Part shown: positions 24,377-34,481 of the stretch, piece by piece
Numbering within the stretch: the first letter of the stretch is position 1
How the letters are laid out: each line of letters starts with the position of its first letter
Made by a program: the position numbers and the translations under genes
NCBI RefSeq assembly: GCF_030268885.1
Contig: NZ_BSSA01000013.1
Coordinates: 117,689-181,688, forward strand
Length of the DNA stretch: 64,000 nucleotides
Origin: Kitasatospora phosalacinea
GTDB taxonomy: Bacteria > Actinomycetota > Actinomycetes > Streptomycetales > Streptomycetaceae
Direction of reading: 5' to 3'
The notes under the pieces: generated by a model
What the model was told of the DNA's origin: nothing
The model's input: only the letters and a program-made list of their open reading frames with translations
Database searches by the model: none

Positions 24377-25114
24377 GTGACGGAGCTGGCCGAGGCGTCC
24401 ACGAGCGGCGCGCCGGAACTGCCCGCGTCCTGGCAGGCGGTGCTCGCCGAGGAGACCGGCAAGCCCTACTACGCGCAGCTGAACGCGTTCCTGGCCGCCG
24501 AGCGCGCCGAGCACGAGGTGTTCCCGCCCGCCGGGCAGGAGTTCGCGGCGCTGGAGGCGACGCCGTACCAGGACGTCAAGGTGCTGATCCTCGGTCAGGA
24601 CCCGTACCACGACAACGGCCAGGCGCACGGCATGAGCTTCTCCGTGCTGCCCGGTGTGAAGACCCCGCCGTCGCTGCGCAACATCTACAAGGAGCTCAGC
24701 ACCGACCTCGGCCTGTTCAAGGACCCGGAGACCGGCGCCTTCCTGCCGCCCGACAACGGGTACCTGATGCCGTGGGCCGAGCAGGGCGTGCTGCTGCTCA
24801 ACGCGGTGCTCACGGTGCGGGCGCACGAGGCCAACTCGCACAAGAACAAGGGCTGGGAGAAGTTCACCGACGCGGTGATCAAGGCGGTCAGCGCCCGCGA
24901 GGAGCCCTGCGTGTTCGTGCTCTGGGGCGGCTACGCGAAGAAGAAGCTCCCGCTGATCGACACCGAGCGCCACGTGGTGGTGCAGGGCGCGCACCCCTCG
25001 CCGCTGTCCGCGAAGCTGTTCCTCGGCAGCAAGCCGTTCTCGCAGATCAACGCGGCGCTGGAGGGCTTCGGCCAGAAGCCGGTCGACTGGCGGATCCCGA
25101 ACCTCAAGGACTGA
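24377..25114 (+). CDS. ung: Uracil-DNA glycosylase
   Basis: Base-excision repair enzyme of 245 residues that removes uracil from DNA. The water-activating loop GQDPYH is at 73-78 (Asp75) and the minor-groove/His motif HPSPLS at 206-211; both match family-1 Ung. The GTG at 24377 follows GGGAGG. It is monocistronic with a strong terminator after the stop. Confidence 0.97.
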   Translation: MTELAEASTSGAPELPASWQAVLAEETGKPYYAQLNAFLAAERAEHEVFPPAGQEFAALEATPYQDVKVLILGQDPYHDNGQAHGMSFSVLPGVKTPPSLRNIYKELSTDLGLFKDPETGAFLPPDNGYLMPWAEQGVLLLNAVLTVRAHEANSHKNKGWEKFTDAVIKAVSAREEPCVFVLWGGYAKKKLPLIDTERHVVVQGAHPSPLSAKLFLGSKPFSQINAALEGFGQKPVDWRIPNLKD

Positions 25115-25122
25115 CCGCACGG

Positions 25123-25163
25123 CCGCGGGGGCCCGGGAGCGCACCGCTCCCGGGCCCCCGCGG
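25123..25163. terminator. Perfect 19-bp bidirectional hairpin after ung
   Basis: Arms 25123-25141 and 25145-25163 pair over 19 bp with a 3-nt loop, between the convergent ung and CoA-transferase B genes. It is among the longest perfect hairpins in the window. Confidence 0.88.
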
Positions 25164-25166
25164 CGT

Positions 25167-25808
25167 TCAGCCCGCCAGCACCGGGGGTTCGGTGGCGGCG
25201 CGCACCTGCTCCAGGGTGACGCCCTCGGCGAGGGAGACCAGGCGCAGGCCCTCGGGGGTGACGTCGAGGGTGGCGAGGTCGGTGACGACGCGGTGGACGA
25301 CGCCGCGGCCGGTGGCGGGCAGGCTCAGCTCGTTGACGATCTTCGGGGTGCCGTCCTTCGCGGTGTGCTCCATCACCACGATCAGGCGGCGGGCGCCGTG
25401 GACCAGGTCCATCGCGCCGCCCATGCCCTTGACCATCTTGCCGGGGATCATCCAGTTGGCGAGGTCGCCGGCGGCGGAGACCTGCATCGCGCCGAGCACC
25501 GAGACGTCGATCCGGCCGGAGCGGACCATGCCGAAGGAGGCCGCCGAGTCGAAGTAGGCGGCGCCGGGCAGCACGGTGACGGTCTCCTTGCCCGCGTTGA
25601 CCAGGTCGGGGTCGACGTCCTCCTCGGCGGGGAAGGGGCCGGTGCCCAGGATGCCGTTCTCGGAGTGCAGGACGACGTGCACGCCGGGCGGCAGGTGGCC
25701 GGGGACCAGGGTGGGCAGGCCGATGCCGAGGTTGACGTACTGGCCGTCGCGCAGTTCGCGGGCGGCCCGCGCGGCGAGCGCCTCGCGGGGGTCGGGGGCG
25801 GCGGTCAT
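25167..25808 (-). CDS. 3-oxoacid CoA-transferase, subunit B
   Basis: Subunit of 213 residues carrying the catalytic Glu in SENG (residues 49-52, HSENGILG). Other family marks are VNLGIGLPTLV and PGKMVKGMGGAMDLV. With subunit A it transfers CoA between succinyl-CoA and a 3-oxoacid (acetoacetate or 3-oxoadipate; the sequence does not decide). Its ATG overlaps the stop of the subunit A gene as ATGA, giving 1:1 coupled synthesis. Confidence 0.93.
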   Translation of the reverse strand: MTAAPDPREALAARAARELRDGQYVNLGIGLPTLVPGHLPPGVHVVLHSENGILGTGPFPAEEDVDPDLVNAGKETVTVLPGAAYFDSAASFGMVRSGRIDVSVLGAMQVSAAGDLANWMIPGKMVKGMGGAMDLVHGARRLIVVMEHTAKDGTPKIVNELSLPATGRGVVHRVVTDLATLDVTPEGLRLVSLAEGVTLEQVRAATEPPVLAG

Positions 25809-26578
25809 CGGGACTCCTTCGCGGCGGCGGGACGGCTGACGGTGCGCCGCTCGATCCGGCGGTCGGCGGGGTCGGCGGCCACCACCCGGTCGACGTGGAT
25901 GCCGGGCAGGTGGACGGCGTCCGGCGGGAGCTCGCCCGCCTCGACGATCCGGTCCGCCTCGACGAGGGTGACCCGCCCGGCGGCGGCGCACAGCGGGTTG
26001 AAGTTGCGGGCGGCGGCGTGGAAGACGCAGTTGCCGTGCCGGTCGGCGACGGCGGCGCGCACCAGCGCGAAGTCCGCGACGATCGCCTCCTCCAGCAGGT
26101 GGCGGCGGCCGCCGAACTCGCGCACCTCCTTGGGCGGGGAGGCCACCGCCACGGTCCCGCCGCCGGGGGCGTAGCGCCAGGGCAGCCCGCCCTCCTCGAC
26201 CTGCGTCCCGGCACCGGCGGGCGTGTAGAAGGCGGGGATGCCCGCGCCGCCCGCCCGCAGCCGCTCGGCCAGGGTGCCCTGCGGGGTGAGCTCGACCTCC
26301 AGCTCGCCGCTGAGGTACTGGCGGGCGAACTCCTTGTTCTCGCCGACGTAGCTGGAGGTCATCCGGGCGATCCGGCCGGCCCGCAGCAGCAGGCCCAGCC
26401 CCCAGTCGTCCACGCCGCAGTTGTTGGAGACCACCCGCAGGCCGGTGGTGCCCGCGTCGACCAGGGCGCCGATCAGGGTGGACGGGATGCCGCACAGGCC
26501 GAAACCGCCGACCGCGAGCAGAGCGCCGTCGGGAATGTCCGCGACCGCGCGGGCCGGGGAGTCCAGGACCTTGTCCAA
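25805..26578 (-). CDS. 3-oxoacid CoA-transferase, subunit A
   Basis: Subunit of 257 residues with LLAVGGFGLCGIPSTLI, the glycine-rich CoA-binding region, and SNNCGVDDWGLG. I place the start at a TTG (L-D-K-V-L-D-S, where homologues begin). The open frame extends about 48 codons further, but as Arg/Pro-rich filler. AAAGG lies upstream at long spacing. First gene of the two-subunit operon, divergent from the branched-chain importer. Confidence 0.88.
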   Translation of the reverse strand: MDKVLDSPARAVADIPDGALLAVGGFGLCGIPSTLIGALVDAGTTGLRVVSNNCGVDDWGLGLLLRAGRIARMTSSYVGENKEFARQYLSGELEVELTPQGTLAERLRAGGAGIPAFYTPAGAGTQVEEGGLPWRYAPGGGTVAVASPPKEVREFGGRRHLLEEAIVADFALVRAAVADRHGNCVFHAAARNFNPLCAAAGRVTLVEADRIVEAGELPPDAVHLPGIHVDRVVAADPADRRIERRTVSRPAAAKESR

Positions 26579-26645
26579 GGGGGCCGCCTTTGTCCGAGGG
26601 AGGGGCTGACTGCCGCACCACCCTCCCCGCGGGCCCCGGGGCTTT

Positions 26646-26666
26646 CCATGGCGGGCGCCGCCATGG
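26646..26666. promoter_or_regulatory. Perfect palindrome between CoA-transferase and importer operon
   Basis: CCATGGCGG-gcg-CCGCCATGG is a perfect 9-bp inverted repeat. The half-site CATGGCGG recurs at 26720-26727 in the same 262-bp divergent gap (26579-26840). This is a candidate operator controlling one or both operons; the regulator is not in the window. Confidence 0.5.
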
Positions 26667-26840
26667 GGCGGGCCCGGGCCATGTGCCCGCCGCACACACC
26701 GGGCTGGCGGCCGCCGCGACATGGCGGCGGGTCACACAGCGCGGGCCGCCGATGCGTGGGCCCGTCACATGTCGTCCCCGGGGGTGCGCCCCTACGGTTC
26801 CGGCATCCCACCAGCACCGGCACGTCAGGAGCCCCCCACC

Positions 26841-28073
26841 ATGTCAGTCACGGACGCCACCCCCAGACGCCCCGTCCGGAAGCTCGCCGCACTGGCGGCC
26901 TGCGCGCTGCTCGCCGCGGGCTGCGCGAAGGCCGGCACCGCCGGGAGCTCCACCGACGCGGGGGGCAGCAGCCCGGTGAAGGTCGGCCTGGTGTACTCGA
27001 AGACCGGCCCGCTGGCCGCGTACGGCAAGCAGTACCTGGAGGGCTTCGAGGCGGGCCTGGCGTACGCCACCAAGGGGACCGGCGCGGTGGACGGGCACCG
27101 GGTGGAGGTCGTCGAGCAGGACGACGCGGGCGACCCGGCGAAGGCGGTCTCCGCGGCCAAGGACCTGATCGGCAGGAACGTGAGGATCCTGGCGGGCTCG
27201 ACCGCGTCCGGCGTGGCGCTGCAGGTCGGGCCGATCGCGGCGCAGAACAAGGTGCTGTTCATCTCCGGCCCGGCGGCGGCCGACAAGGTCACCGGCCTGA
27301 ACAGGTACACCTTCCGCTCGGGCCGCCAGTCGTACCAGGACACCCGGGCGGCGGCGTCGTTCATCGGCGACGCCAAGGGCAGGAAGGTCACGGTGCTGGC
27401 CCAGGACAACGCGTTCGGGCAGGCCAACGTGGCCGCGGTCAAGGAGGTGCTGGGCGGGGAGGGCGCCACCGTGGACGCGGTGCTGGCGCCGCCCTCGGCC
27501 ACCGACCTGACGCCGTTCGCGACCCAGGCCAAGGCGGCGAAGCCGGACCTGCTGTACGTGGCGTGGGCGGGCGACACCGCCTCGGCGCTGTGGACCTCGC
27601 TCACCCAGCAGGACGTGTTCTCCGCGACCAAGGTGGTCACCGGCCTGGACGTGGCCGCCTCGTACCCGCTGTTCGGCCCCGCCGCCGAGAAGATCGACTT
27701 CCTGAACCACTACTTCGCGGGCGCGGCGGGCGGCACCGACGCCGAACTGGCGATGACCGACGCGGTCACCAAGGCCGGTTCCAAGCCGGACCTGTTCACC
27801 CCGGACGGCTTCACGGCCGCGCAGATGGTGGTGCACGCGCTGGAGGCGAACAAGGGCTCCGACACCGACACCGACGCGCTGGTGAAGTCGCTGGAGGGCT
27901 GGAGCTTCGACGGCGTCAAGGGCAGGCTGACCGTCCGGGCCGAGGACCACGCGCTGCTGCAGCCGATGTTCCAGGTCAAGCTGACCGGCACCGGCGCCGC
28001 GGCCAAGCCCACCGCCGAGAAGATCCTGACCGCGGAGCAGGTCGCCCCGCCGGTCGTGAAGATGGCGGGCTGA
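26841..28073 (+). CDS. Branched-chain-type ABC importer substrate-binding lipoprotein
   Basis: Periplasmic-binding-fold lipoprotein of 410 residues with lipobox LAAGC (Cys28), then VKVGLVYSKTGPLAAYGKQY, the type I LivK/LivJ ligand-binding fold. It captures the solute outside the membrane for the transporter coded downstream. The ATG at 26841 has AGGAG upstream; the longer frame is rejected because it lacks a signal. The next gene starts 5 bases after the stop. The ligand could be a branched-chain amino acid, an amide or another organic acid. Confidence 0.92.
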   Translation: MSVTDATPRRPVRKLAALAACALLAAGCAKAGTAGSSTDAGGSSPVKVGLVYSKTGPLAAYGKQYLEGFEAGLAYATKGTGAVDGHRVEVVEQDDAGDPAKAVSAAKDLIGRNVRILAGSTASGVALQVGPIAAQNKVLFISGPAAADKVTGLNRYTFRSGRQSYQDTRAAASFIGDAKGRKVTVLAQDNAFGQANVAAVKEVLGGEGATVDAVLAPPSATDLTPFATQAKAAKPDLLYVAWAGDTASALWTSLTQQDVFSATKVVTGLDVAASYPLFGPAAEKIDFLNHYFAGAAGGTDAELAMTDAVTKAGSKPDLFTPDGFTAAQMVVHALEANKGSDTDTDALVKSLEGWSFDGVKGRLTVRAEDHALLQPMFQVKLTGTGAAAKPTAEKILTAEQVAPPVVKMAG

Positions 28074-28078
28074 GCGGC

Positions 28079-28833
28079 ATGGGCGGCTCCGCCCCGGTCC
28101 TGCGGCTGGACGGGCTCGGCTGGTCCGTGCGCGGCGTCCCGATCGTGCAGGACGTGAGTTTCGAGGTGGCCGAGGGCGAGTTCGTGGCGTTCATCGGCCC
28201 GAACGGGGCGGGCAAGACCTCCCTGTTCAACCTGGTCTCCGGCATCCACCCCGCCACGCAGGGCGCGCTGTACCTGGACGGGGCGGACATCACCGCGCTG
28301 CCGGTGCCCGCCCGGGCCCGGCGGGGCCTGGGCCGGACCTTCCAGACCTCCTCGCTGTGGCCGGGCCTGACGGTGGCCGAGCACGTCCGGCTGGCCGCGC
28401 AGGCGGCGGCCGGACCCGGCGCCTCGTACCGGATCTGGCGCCGGGCGGGCGGCTACCGGCAGCAGGTGGAGCAGACGCTGGAGCGCACCGGCCTGGCCGA
28501 CCGGGCCGACGACCCGGCCGGCTCCCTGTCGCACGGCGGCAAGCGGAAGCTGGAGCTGGCGGTGCTGCTGGTGGGCGACCCGCGGCTGATCCTGCTGGAC
28601 GAGCCGATGGCCGGGGTGAGCGCCGAGGAGGTGCCCGCCCTGGTGGAGCTGATCCGCTCGGTGCACCAGGAGCAGGGCCGCACCGTGCTGATGGTCGAGC
28701 ACCACATGGACGTGCTCCTCGGCCTGGCCGACCGGCTCGCCGTGATGCACCACGGCACCCTGCTCGCACTCGACACCCCGGACGCGGTGATGGCGGACGC
28801 CACCGTGCAGGGGGCCTACCTCGGGGAGGCGCT

Positions 28834-28837
<4 letters not shown>
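28079..28837 (+). CDS. livG: Branched-chain-type ABC importer ATPase (LivG-like)
   Basis: ATP-binding subunit of 252 residues: Walker A GPNGAGKTS, the signature in this position is SLSHGGKRKLELA (a common LivG variant of LSGGQ), Walker B LILLDEPMAGVS and H-loop VEHHMD. The LivG-specific insert after the Q-loop (GRTFQTSSLWPGLTVAEH) is present. The gene lies between the binding-protein gene and livF. Confidence 0.93.
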
Positions 28838-29561
<724 letters not shown>

Positions 29562-29565
<4 letters not shown>

Positions 29566-30428
29566 GCACCGTCGTCCTGCTCGCCTGCACCGGACTGGGG
29601 CTGGGGGCGCTGTACTTCCTGGTCGCCTCCGGCCTGTCGCTGATCTTCGGCCTGATGGACGTCCTCAACTTCGCCCACGGCGCCCTGCTCTCCGTCGGCG
29701 CGTACGCGGCCTGGTGGGCGGCCACCGACGGGGGCACGGGCTTCTGGCTCGCGGTGGTCTTCGGCACGGTGGTGGGCACCGCGGCCTCCGTGCTGCTCGA
29801 ACTCGCCCTGATCCGGCCGCTGTACGTCCGTCCCCGCGACCAGATCCTGGCCACCGTCGGCGTCGGGCTGGCCCTGCCCGCCCTGCTGATGGGCGTCTGG
29901 GGCTCCGACGCCCGGCCCTTCCCGCAGCCCGCCGCGCTGTCCGGCACCGTCGGCCTGCTGGGGGCGACCGTCCCGGTCAACCGCTTCGTGCTGATGGCCG
30001 CCGCGCTGGCCGTCCTGGTCGCCCTGCGGCTGTTCCTGGCCCGCACCCGCTACGGCCTGATCGTCCGGGCCGGGGTCGAGGACCGGGCGATGGTCACCGC
30101 GCTGGGCATCGACGTCCGCCGGGCCTTCACCCTGGTCTTCGCCATCGGCGGCGCCGCCGCCTCGCTCGGCGGGGCGCTGGCCGGGCTGTACTTCGGCTCG
30201 GTCAACCCCTCCCAGGGCACCGGCCTGCTGATCTTCGCCTTCGTGGTGGTCGTGATGGGCGGCATGGGCTCGGTCACCGGCGCCGCGGTCGCCTCGGTCG
30301 GCGTCGGACTCGTCCAGCAGTTCGCCAACTACTACACCGCAGCGGGACTCGGCGACCTCTCCGTGGTCGTCCTGCTCGCCGTCCTGCTGCTCGTCAAGCC
30401 CCGAGGACTCACCGGGAGACTCGCGTGA
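29562..30428 (+). CDS. livH: Branched-chain-type ABC importer permease (LivH-like)
   Basis: Inner-membrane permease of 288 residues with the LivH signature SLIFGLMDVLNFAHGALLSVGAY and GGMGSVTGA near the C-terminus; about eight membrane helices. It starts at TTG (TTGA overlap with the livF stop), a weak start that may lower its dosage unless coupled. Confidence 0.93.
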
Positions 30429-31495
30429 CCGCCCACCTCAAGCGCTGGTGGCCGCTGGCCCTGCTGCTGGTCCTGATCGCCGCGCCGTACAGCGCCCTGC
30501 CGCTGCCCGGCCTGCTCGACGGCCCGCTCGGCAGCCCCGGCAGCCTGCAACTGATCGCCCTGTGCCTGCTCTACGGCGGCCTCGCCACCGGCTACGACCT
30601 GCTGCTGGGCCGCACCGGACTGCTCTCCTTCGGCCACGCCCTCTACTTCGCCACCGGCCTGTACGCCACCGACCTGGCCATGCTGGAGCTCGACCTCGAC
30701 CTCCTGCCCGCCGCCCTGTTCGGCACCGCCTGCTCCGTCGCCCTGGCGCTGGCCCTGGGCGCGGTCTCGCTGCGCGTCACCGGCATCGGCTTCTCCATGG
30801 TCACCCTCGCCTTCGCCCAGGCCGGGGCGATCCTGGTGCAGCGCAACCCGGGCGGGTACACCGGCGGCGAGGAGGGCCGCTCCGCCCCCGCCCCGCACCT
30901 GCCCGACGCGCTCGTCGGCATCCAGAACACCGCCAACCTGTACTGGATCGCCCTGGCCTACCTCGTGCTGACCCTCGCCGTCGTGCACTGGACCACCGCC
31001 TCGCCCACCGGCCGCGTCTGGGCCGGCATCCGCGAGAACGAGCGCCGGGTGGAGGTCCTGGGCCTGCGCCCCTACGGCTTCAAGCTCCTCGCCTTCACCG
31101 TCTCCGGCGCGCTGGCCGGGGCGGGCGGCGTCGTCTACCTGCTGCTCACCGGCGGCGCCACCCCGCAGGCCGCGAGCTCGGACGCCACCCTCGCCCTGCT
31201 GGTGATGGTCGTCCTCGGCGGCTCCGGCACCCGCTGGGGCCCGCTGCTCGGCGGCGTCCTCTACACCTGGGCCGCGCACCGCCTCGGCGACCTCGCCAAC
31301 TCCGCCGCCGTCGCCGACCTCCCGGCCGCCCTGCGGGTCCCGCTCTCCCAGCCGCTCTTCCTGCTCGGTACCCTCTTCGTCGCCGTCGTCTACCTGCTGC
31401 CCGGCGGCCTCGCCAAACTCCCCGCCCGGCTGCGCACCGGCCGCACCCCCACCGCCGCGGCCCCCGCCGCCGCCCTCCCGGAAGGCGCCGCATGA
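30425..31495 (+). CDS. livM: Branched-chain-type ABC importer permease (LivM-like)
   Basis: Second permease, 356 residues, with GYDLLLGRTGLLSFGHALYFATG, RENERRVEVLGL and LGGSGTRWGPLLGG, all LivM marks. The GTG overlaps the livH stop by 4 bases. A short Pro/Ala-rich tail follows the last helix and runs into the coupled hydrolase gene. Confidence 0.93.
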   Translation: MTAHLKRWWPLALLLVLIAAPYSALPLPGLLDGPLGSPGSLQLIALCLLYGGLATGYDLLLGRTGLLSFGHALYFATGLYATDLAMLELDLDLLPAALFGTACSVALALALGAVSLRVTGIGFSMVTLAFAQAGAILVQRNPGGYTGGEEGRSAPAPHLPDALVGIQNTANLYWIALAYLVLTLAVVHWTTASPTGRVWAGIRENERRVEVLGLRPYGFKLLAFTVSGALAGAGGVVYLLLTGGATPQAASSDATLALLVMVVLGGSGTRWGPLLGGVLYTWAAHRLGDLANSAAVADLPAALRVPLSQPLFLLGTLFVAVVYLLPGGLAKLPARLRTGRTPTAAAPAAALPEGAA

Positions 31496-32364
31496 CCGAC
31501 CCCCGGCCCGAAGCCCTGACCGTCCCCGTCGAGGGCGGCGACCTCGCCGTCCTGCACTGGCCCGCGACCGGGCCCGACGCGCCCGTGCTGGTCGCCGTGC
31601 ACGGCATCACCGCGAACGCCCTCGCCTGGGCCGGGCTGGCCCGGCTGCTCGACGGCCGCGCCGCGCTGTACGCCCCCGACCTGCGCGGCCGGGCCGCCAG
31701 CCGCGACCTGCCCGGCCCGTGGGGCCTGGCCCGGCACGCCGAGGACGTCGCCGCACTGGTCACCGCCCTGGACGCGGGCCCGGTCCGGCTGGTCGGCCAC
31801 TCGATGGGCGCCTGGGTGGGCGCCCTGACCGCGACCCGGCACCCGGACCTGGTCGCCGACCTCACCCTGGTCGACGGCGCCGTCACCTTCCCGCTGCCGC
31901 CCGGCGTCGAGGAGCAGGACGCCCTCGCCGCGGTCCTCGGCCCGGCGCTGGCCCGGCTCTCGATGACCTTCGCCAGCCGCGAGGCGTACCGGGAGTTCTG
32001 GCGGGCCCACCCGGCCTTCGACCCGTGGACCGCCGAACTCGACGCCTACACCCAGCGCGACCTGGTCGGCGAGGCCCCCGAGCTGGTCTCCTCCTGCGTC
32101 CACGAGGCGATCACCACCGACGGCACCCAGGTCCTGCTCGACCCGGAGGCCGCCGGCGCGGTCCACCGCCTGACCGTCCCCGCCCGGCTGCTCTACGCGC
32201 AGCGCGGCCTGCTGGACGAACCCCGGGCCCTCTACGACCCCGAGCGGCTGGCGGCGGCCGGGGTCACCGTCCCCGCCGAGCTGGTGCCGGACACCAACCA
32301 CTACTCGATCATCTGGTCCGAGCGCCTGGCGGCGGAGCTCCTGCGGGCGCCCGAGCGGGCCTAG
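31492..32364 (+). CDS. Alpha/beta hydrolase coupled to the importer operon
   Basis: Hydrolase of 290 residues. The nucleophile elbow is GHSMGA (Ser104), the catalytic His is probably His270 (DTNHYS), and the oxyanion region is VHGITAN. The ATG overlaps the livM stop (ATGA), so it is translated with the transporter. This suggests that it cleaves the imported compound (an ester, amide or lactone); the substrate is not deducible. Its TAG stop overlaps the TAG of the convergent gene inside a shared CTAG. Confidence 0.9.
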   Translation: MTDPRPEALTVPVEGGDLAVLHWPATGPDAPVLVAVHGITANALAWAGLARLLDGRAALYAPDLRGRAASRDLPGPWGLARHAEDVAALVTALDAGPVRLVGHSMGAWVGALTATRHPDLVADLTLVDGAVTFPLPPGVEEQDALAAVLGPALARLSMTFASREAYREFWRAHPAFDPWTAELDAYTQRDLVGEAPELVSSCVHEAITTDGTQVLLDPEAAGAVHRLTVPARLLYAQRGLLDEPRALYDPERLAAAGVTVPAELVPDTNHYSIIWSERLAAELLRAPERA

Positions 32365-33614
32365 CCGCCCAGGAACGCCTGCCAGCCGCCCGCCGGGGCC
32401 TGGCCGACGTTGAGGGTGCGCAGCTTGCGCAGGGTGGACTGGTCCTGGGCCTCCAGCCAGTCCACCAGCTGCCGGAAGGAGACCAGGCGGACGTCCGGCT
32501 TGTCGGCGATCTGCTTGATGGTCTCCTCGACGGCGTCCATGTAGATGCCGCCGTTCCACTGCTCGAAGTGGTTGCCGACGAAGAACGGCGCCCGGTTGGT
32601 GGTGTAGGCCCGGTTGAAGCCCGCCAGGTACGCGTCGCGGGCCTGGTCGCGCCACTGGCCGTACTTGCCCGGGTCGCCCTTGGTGGAGCCGCCGGACTGG
32701 TTGGCCAGGATGTTGTAGTCCATCGACAGCACCTGGAAGTTGTGGCCGGGGAACGGGATGCCCTGCAGCGGGAAGTCCCAGATCTTGCCGTCCTGGACCT
32801 TCTGCGGCCACATCTGCAGGCCGCCGGGCGAGCTGGCGTCGTACTTCCAGCCGAGCTTGGCGGCGGTGGGCAGCAGCGCCTTCTGACCCTCCAGGCAGGG
32901 GGTGCGGCCGCCGATCAGCTCCTTCTTGTAGTCGAAGGGGAGCGGGTCGACGTCGGTGAAGCCGGTGTTGGTGCGCCACTGGGTGACGAAGGACACCGCC
33001 TGCTGGATCTCGCTCTCCCAGTCCTCCGGGCTCCACTTGTTGACGCCGTTGTGGTCGGAGCGGGTGGAGCAGAAGTGCCCGTTGAAGTGGGTGCCGATCT
33101 CGTGGCCGGCCAGCCAGGCCTGGCTGATCAGCTTGATGGTGTTGCGCACCGCGTTGTCGGACAGGAAGGGGATGTCCGAGGCGCCGACCGGGTGCTGCGG
33201 CGGGTGGTAGAGGGAGGACTTCTCCTTCGGCAGGGTGTAGATGCCGGAGAGGAAGAAGGTCATGCTCGCCTTGTGCTCCTCGGCGAGCTTGAGGAAGCGG
33301 GCGAACTGGCCGTCGTCGGTGGCGCCCGCGCCGTCCCAGGAGAAGACCACGAACTGGGGCGGGGCCTCGCCGGGCTTGAGCTTCTCGGCGACGGGCTGGT
33401 GGGGCTGGGTGCCGGTGTCGGCGGTGGAGCCGTCGCCGAGCGGGGTGCCCTTGACCGGGGACTGGCTCGCACCGGGGGTGCCGGTCGCGGGACCGCCGTC
33501 GGAGCCGGGGCGGTTGGTGGCGGCACCGCCCCCGCTGGAGCAGGCGGAGACGGCTCCGAGGGCCGCCGTGGCCGCCGTGGCGGTCAGCACTGTCCTGCGC
33601 GAGATGGTGCTCAT
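32361..33614 (-). CDS. Tat-exported polysaccharide-deacetylase-like lipoprotein
   Basis: Secreted protein of 417 residues: Tat signal SRRTVLTA, lipobox VSAC, Gly/Ser/Thr-rich linker, then a NodB-like fold (FVVFSWDGAG; ASMTFFLSGIYTLP; AGHEIGTHFNGH with a His pair; FVGNHFEQW). The metal motif is close to the D-D/H-x3-H pattern, so it may be a real polysaccharide deacetylase acting on peptidoglycan or surface glycan, but the substrate is unknown. The ATG at 33614 is chosen because the signal starts there. Its final stop codon shares CTAG with the convergent hydrolase. Confidence 0.85.
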   Translation of the reverse strand: MSTISRRTVLTATAATAALGAVSACSSGGGAATNRPGSDGGPATGTPGASQSPVKGTPLGDGSTADTGTQPHQPVAEKLKPGEAPPQFVVFSWDGAGATDDGQFARFLKLAEEHKASMTFFLSGIYTLPKEKSSLYHPPQHPVGASDIPFLSDNAVRNTIKLISQAWLAGHEIGTHFNGHFCSTRSDHNGVNKWSPEDWESEIQQAVSFVTQWRTNTGFTDVDPLPFDYKKELIGGRTPCLEGQKALLPTAAKLGWKYDASSPGGLQMWPQKVQDGKIWDFPLQGIPFPGHNFQVLSMDYNILANQSGGSTKGDPGKYGQWRDQARDAYLAGFNRAYTTNRAPFFVGNHFEQWNGGIYMDAVEETIKQIADKPDVRLVSFRQLVDWLEAQDQSTLRKLRTLNVGQAPAGGWQAFLGG

Positions 33615-33818
33615 GATCGTCTCCCCTGCCCCATGGGCCCGTGCAGAAGAAAACCGGGGCCGACGGTCGGCTCCGGGGTCAACTTCTGGCAAAATCGGAC
33701 AATTTGACGGTAACGCCACCCAAGGATGGCATGGCCGGGGTGGCCGGTCCAACGCCGCCCACCCTCATCGGGTCATCACGTGGCAAAGCTTCGTCCGGCT
33801 CCCGGGCCGACCGTCTTA

Positions 33819-34481
33819 TTACCGTCCTGAGACAGGGAACGCCGAGGTCGCGGGCAGGGCGGCCGACGGCTCGCCCTCGACCAGCACCGCCAGGCGGCGG
33901 CGCCGCCGGACGAGCTGCACCACGGCCGAACTGATCACGGTCGCCGCCAGGCAGGAGATCGCGAAGCTCAGCCACGCGGTGTCGAACCAGTGCTGGTTGA
34001 GCCAGCCCAGGGTGACGATGTACGCCGCCCACACCACCCCGGCCACCGCCGACCAGCGCAGGAAGGTCCACGGCCGGTGGGTGGTGGAGTGGCCGACCGC
34101 CACGTCCAGCACCGTCCGCCCGGCCGGGACGAAGCGCGCGATGATCACGATCGCCGCGGCGGCCCGGCTGGTGGTGCGGCCGGTCAGCGCCCGCTGCACC
34201 CGCTCCACGCTCTCCGCCAGCCGCGGCCGGCGGGCCAGCCGCCGGTGCACCGCGGGCGCGCCGCGCCGGGCCAGGTTGAGCAGCAGCAGGTCGCCCAGGA
34301 AGGACGCCACGGCCACCCCGGCGGCCAGCAGCAGCGGCGAACCGCCGACCTGCCCGGTCTTCAGCACGGCCAGGATCACCAGCGTCCCGCTGGGCAGGAA
34401 CGGCAGGAAGGCGTCGCCCAGGACGGCGACCAGCGCCAGCGCGCAGTACCAGGCCGGTCCGACGACGGCGTTCAGGTCCAC
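33819..34481 (-). CDS. DedA family membrane protein
   Basis: Integral membrane protein of 220 residues of the DedA/SNARE-associated family (LGDAFLPFLPSGTLVILAVL; ASFLGDLLLLNLAR; IARFVPAGRTVLDVAVG), which includes lipid scramblases and flippases. The GTG at 34481 follows GGAGGGAGAG. It lies 204 bp upstream of the deacetylase-like gene on the same strand; that gap holds a moderately A/T-rich stretch (33690-33720) but no promoter I can defend. Confidence 0.9.
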   Translation of the reverse strand: MDLNAVVGPAWYCALALVAVLGDAFLPFLPSGTLVILAVLKTGQVGGSPLLLAAGVAVASFLGDLLLLNLARRGAPAVHRRLARRPRLAESVERVQRALTGRTTSRAAAAIVIIARFVPAGRTVLDVAVGHSTTHRPWTFLRWSAVAGVVWAAYIVTLGWLNQHWFDTAWLSFAISCLAATVISSAVVQLVRRRRRLAVLVEGEPSAALPATSAFPVSGR

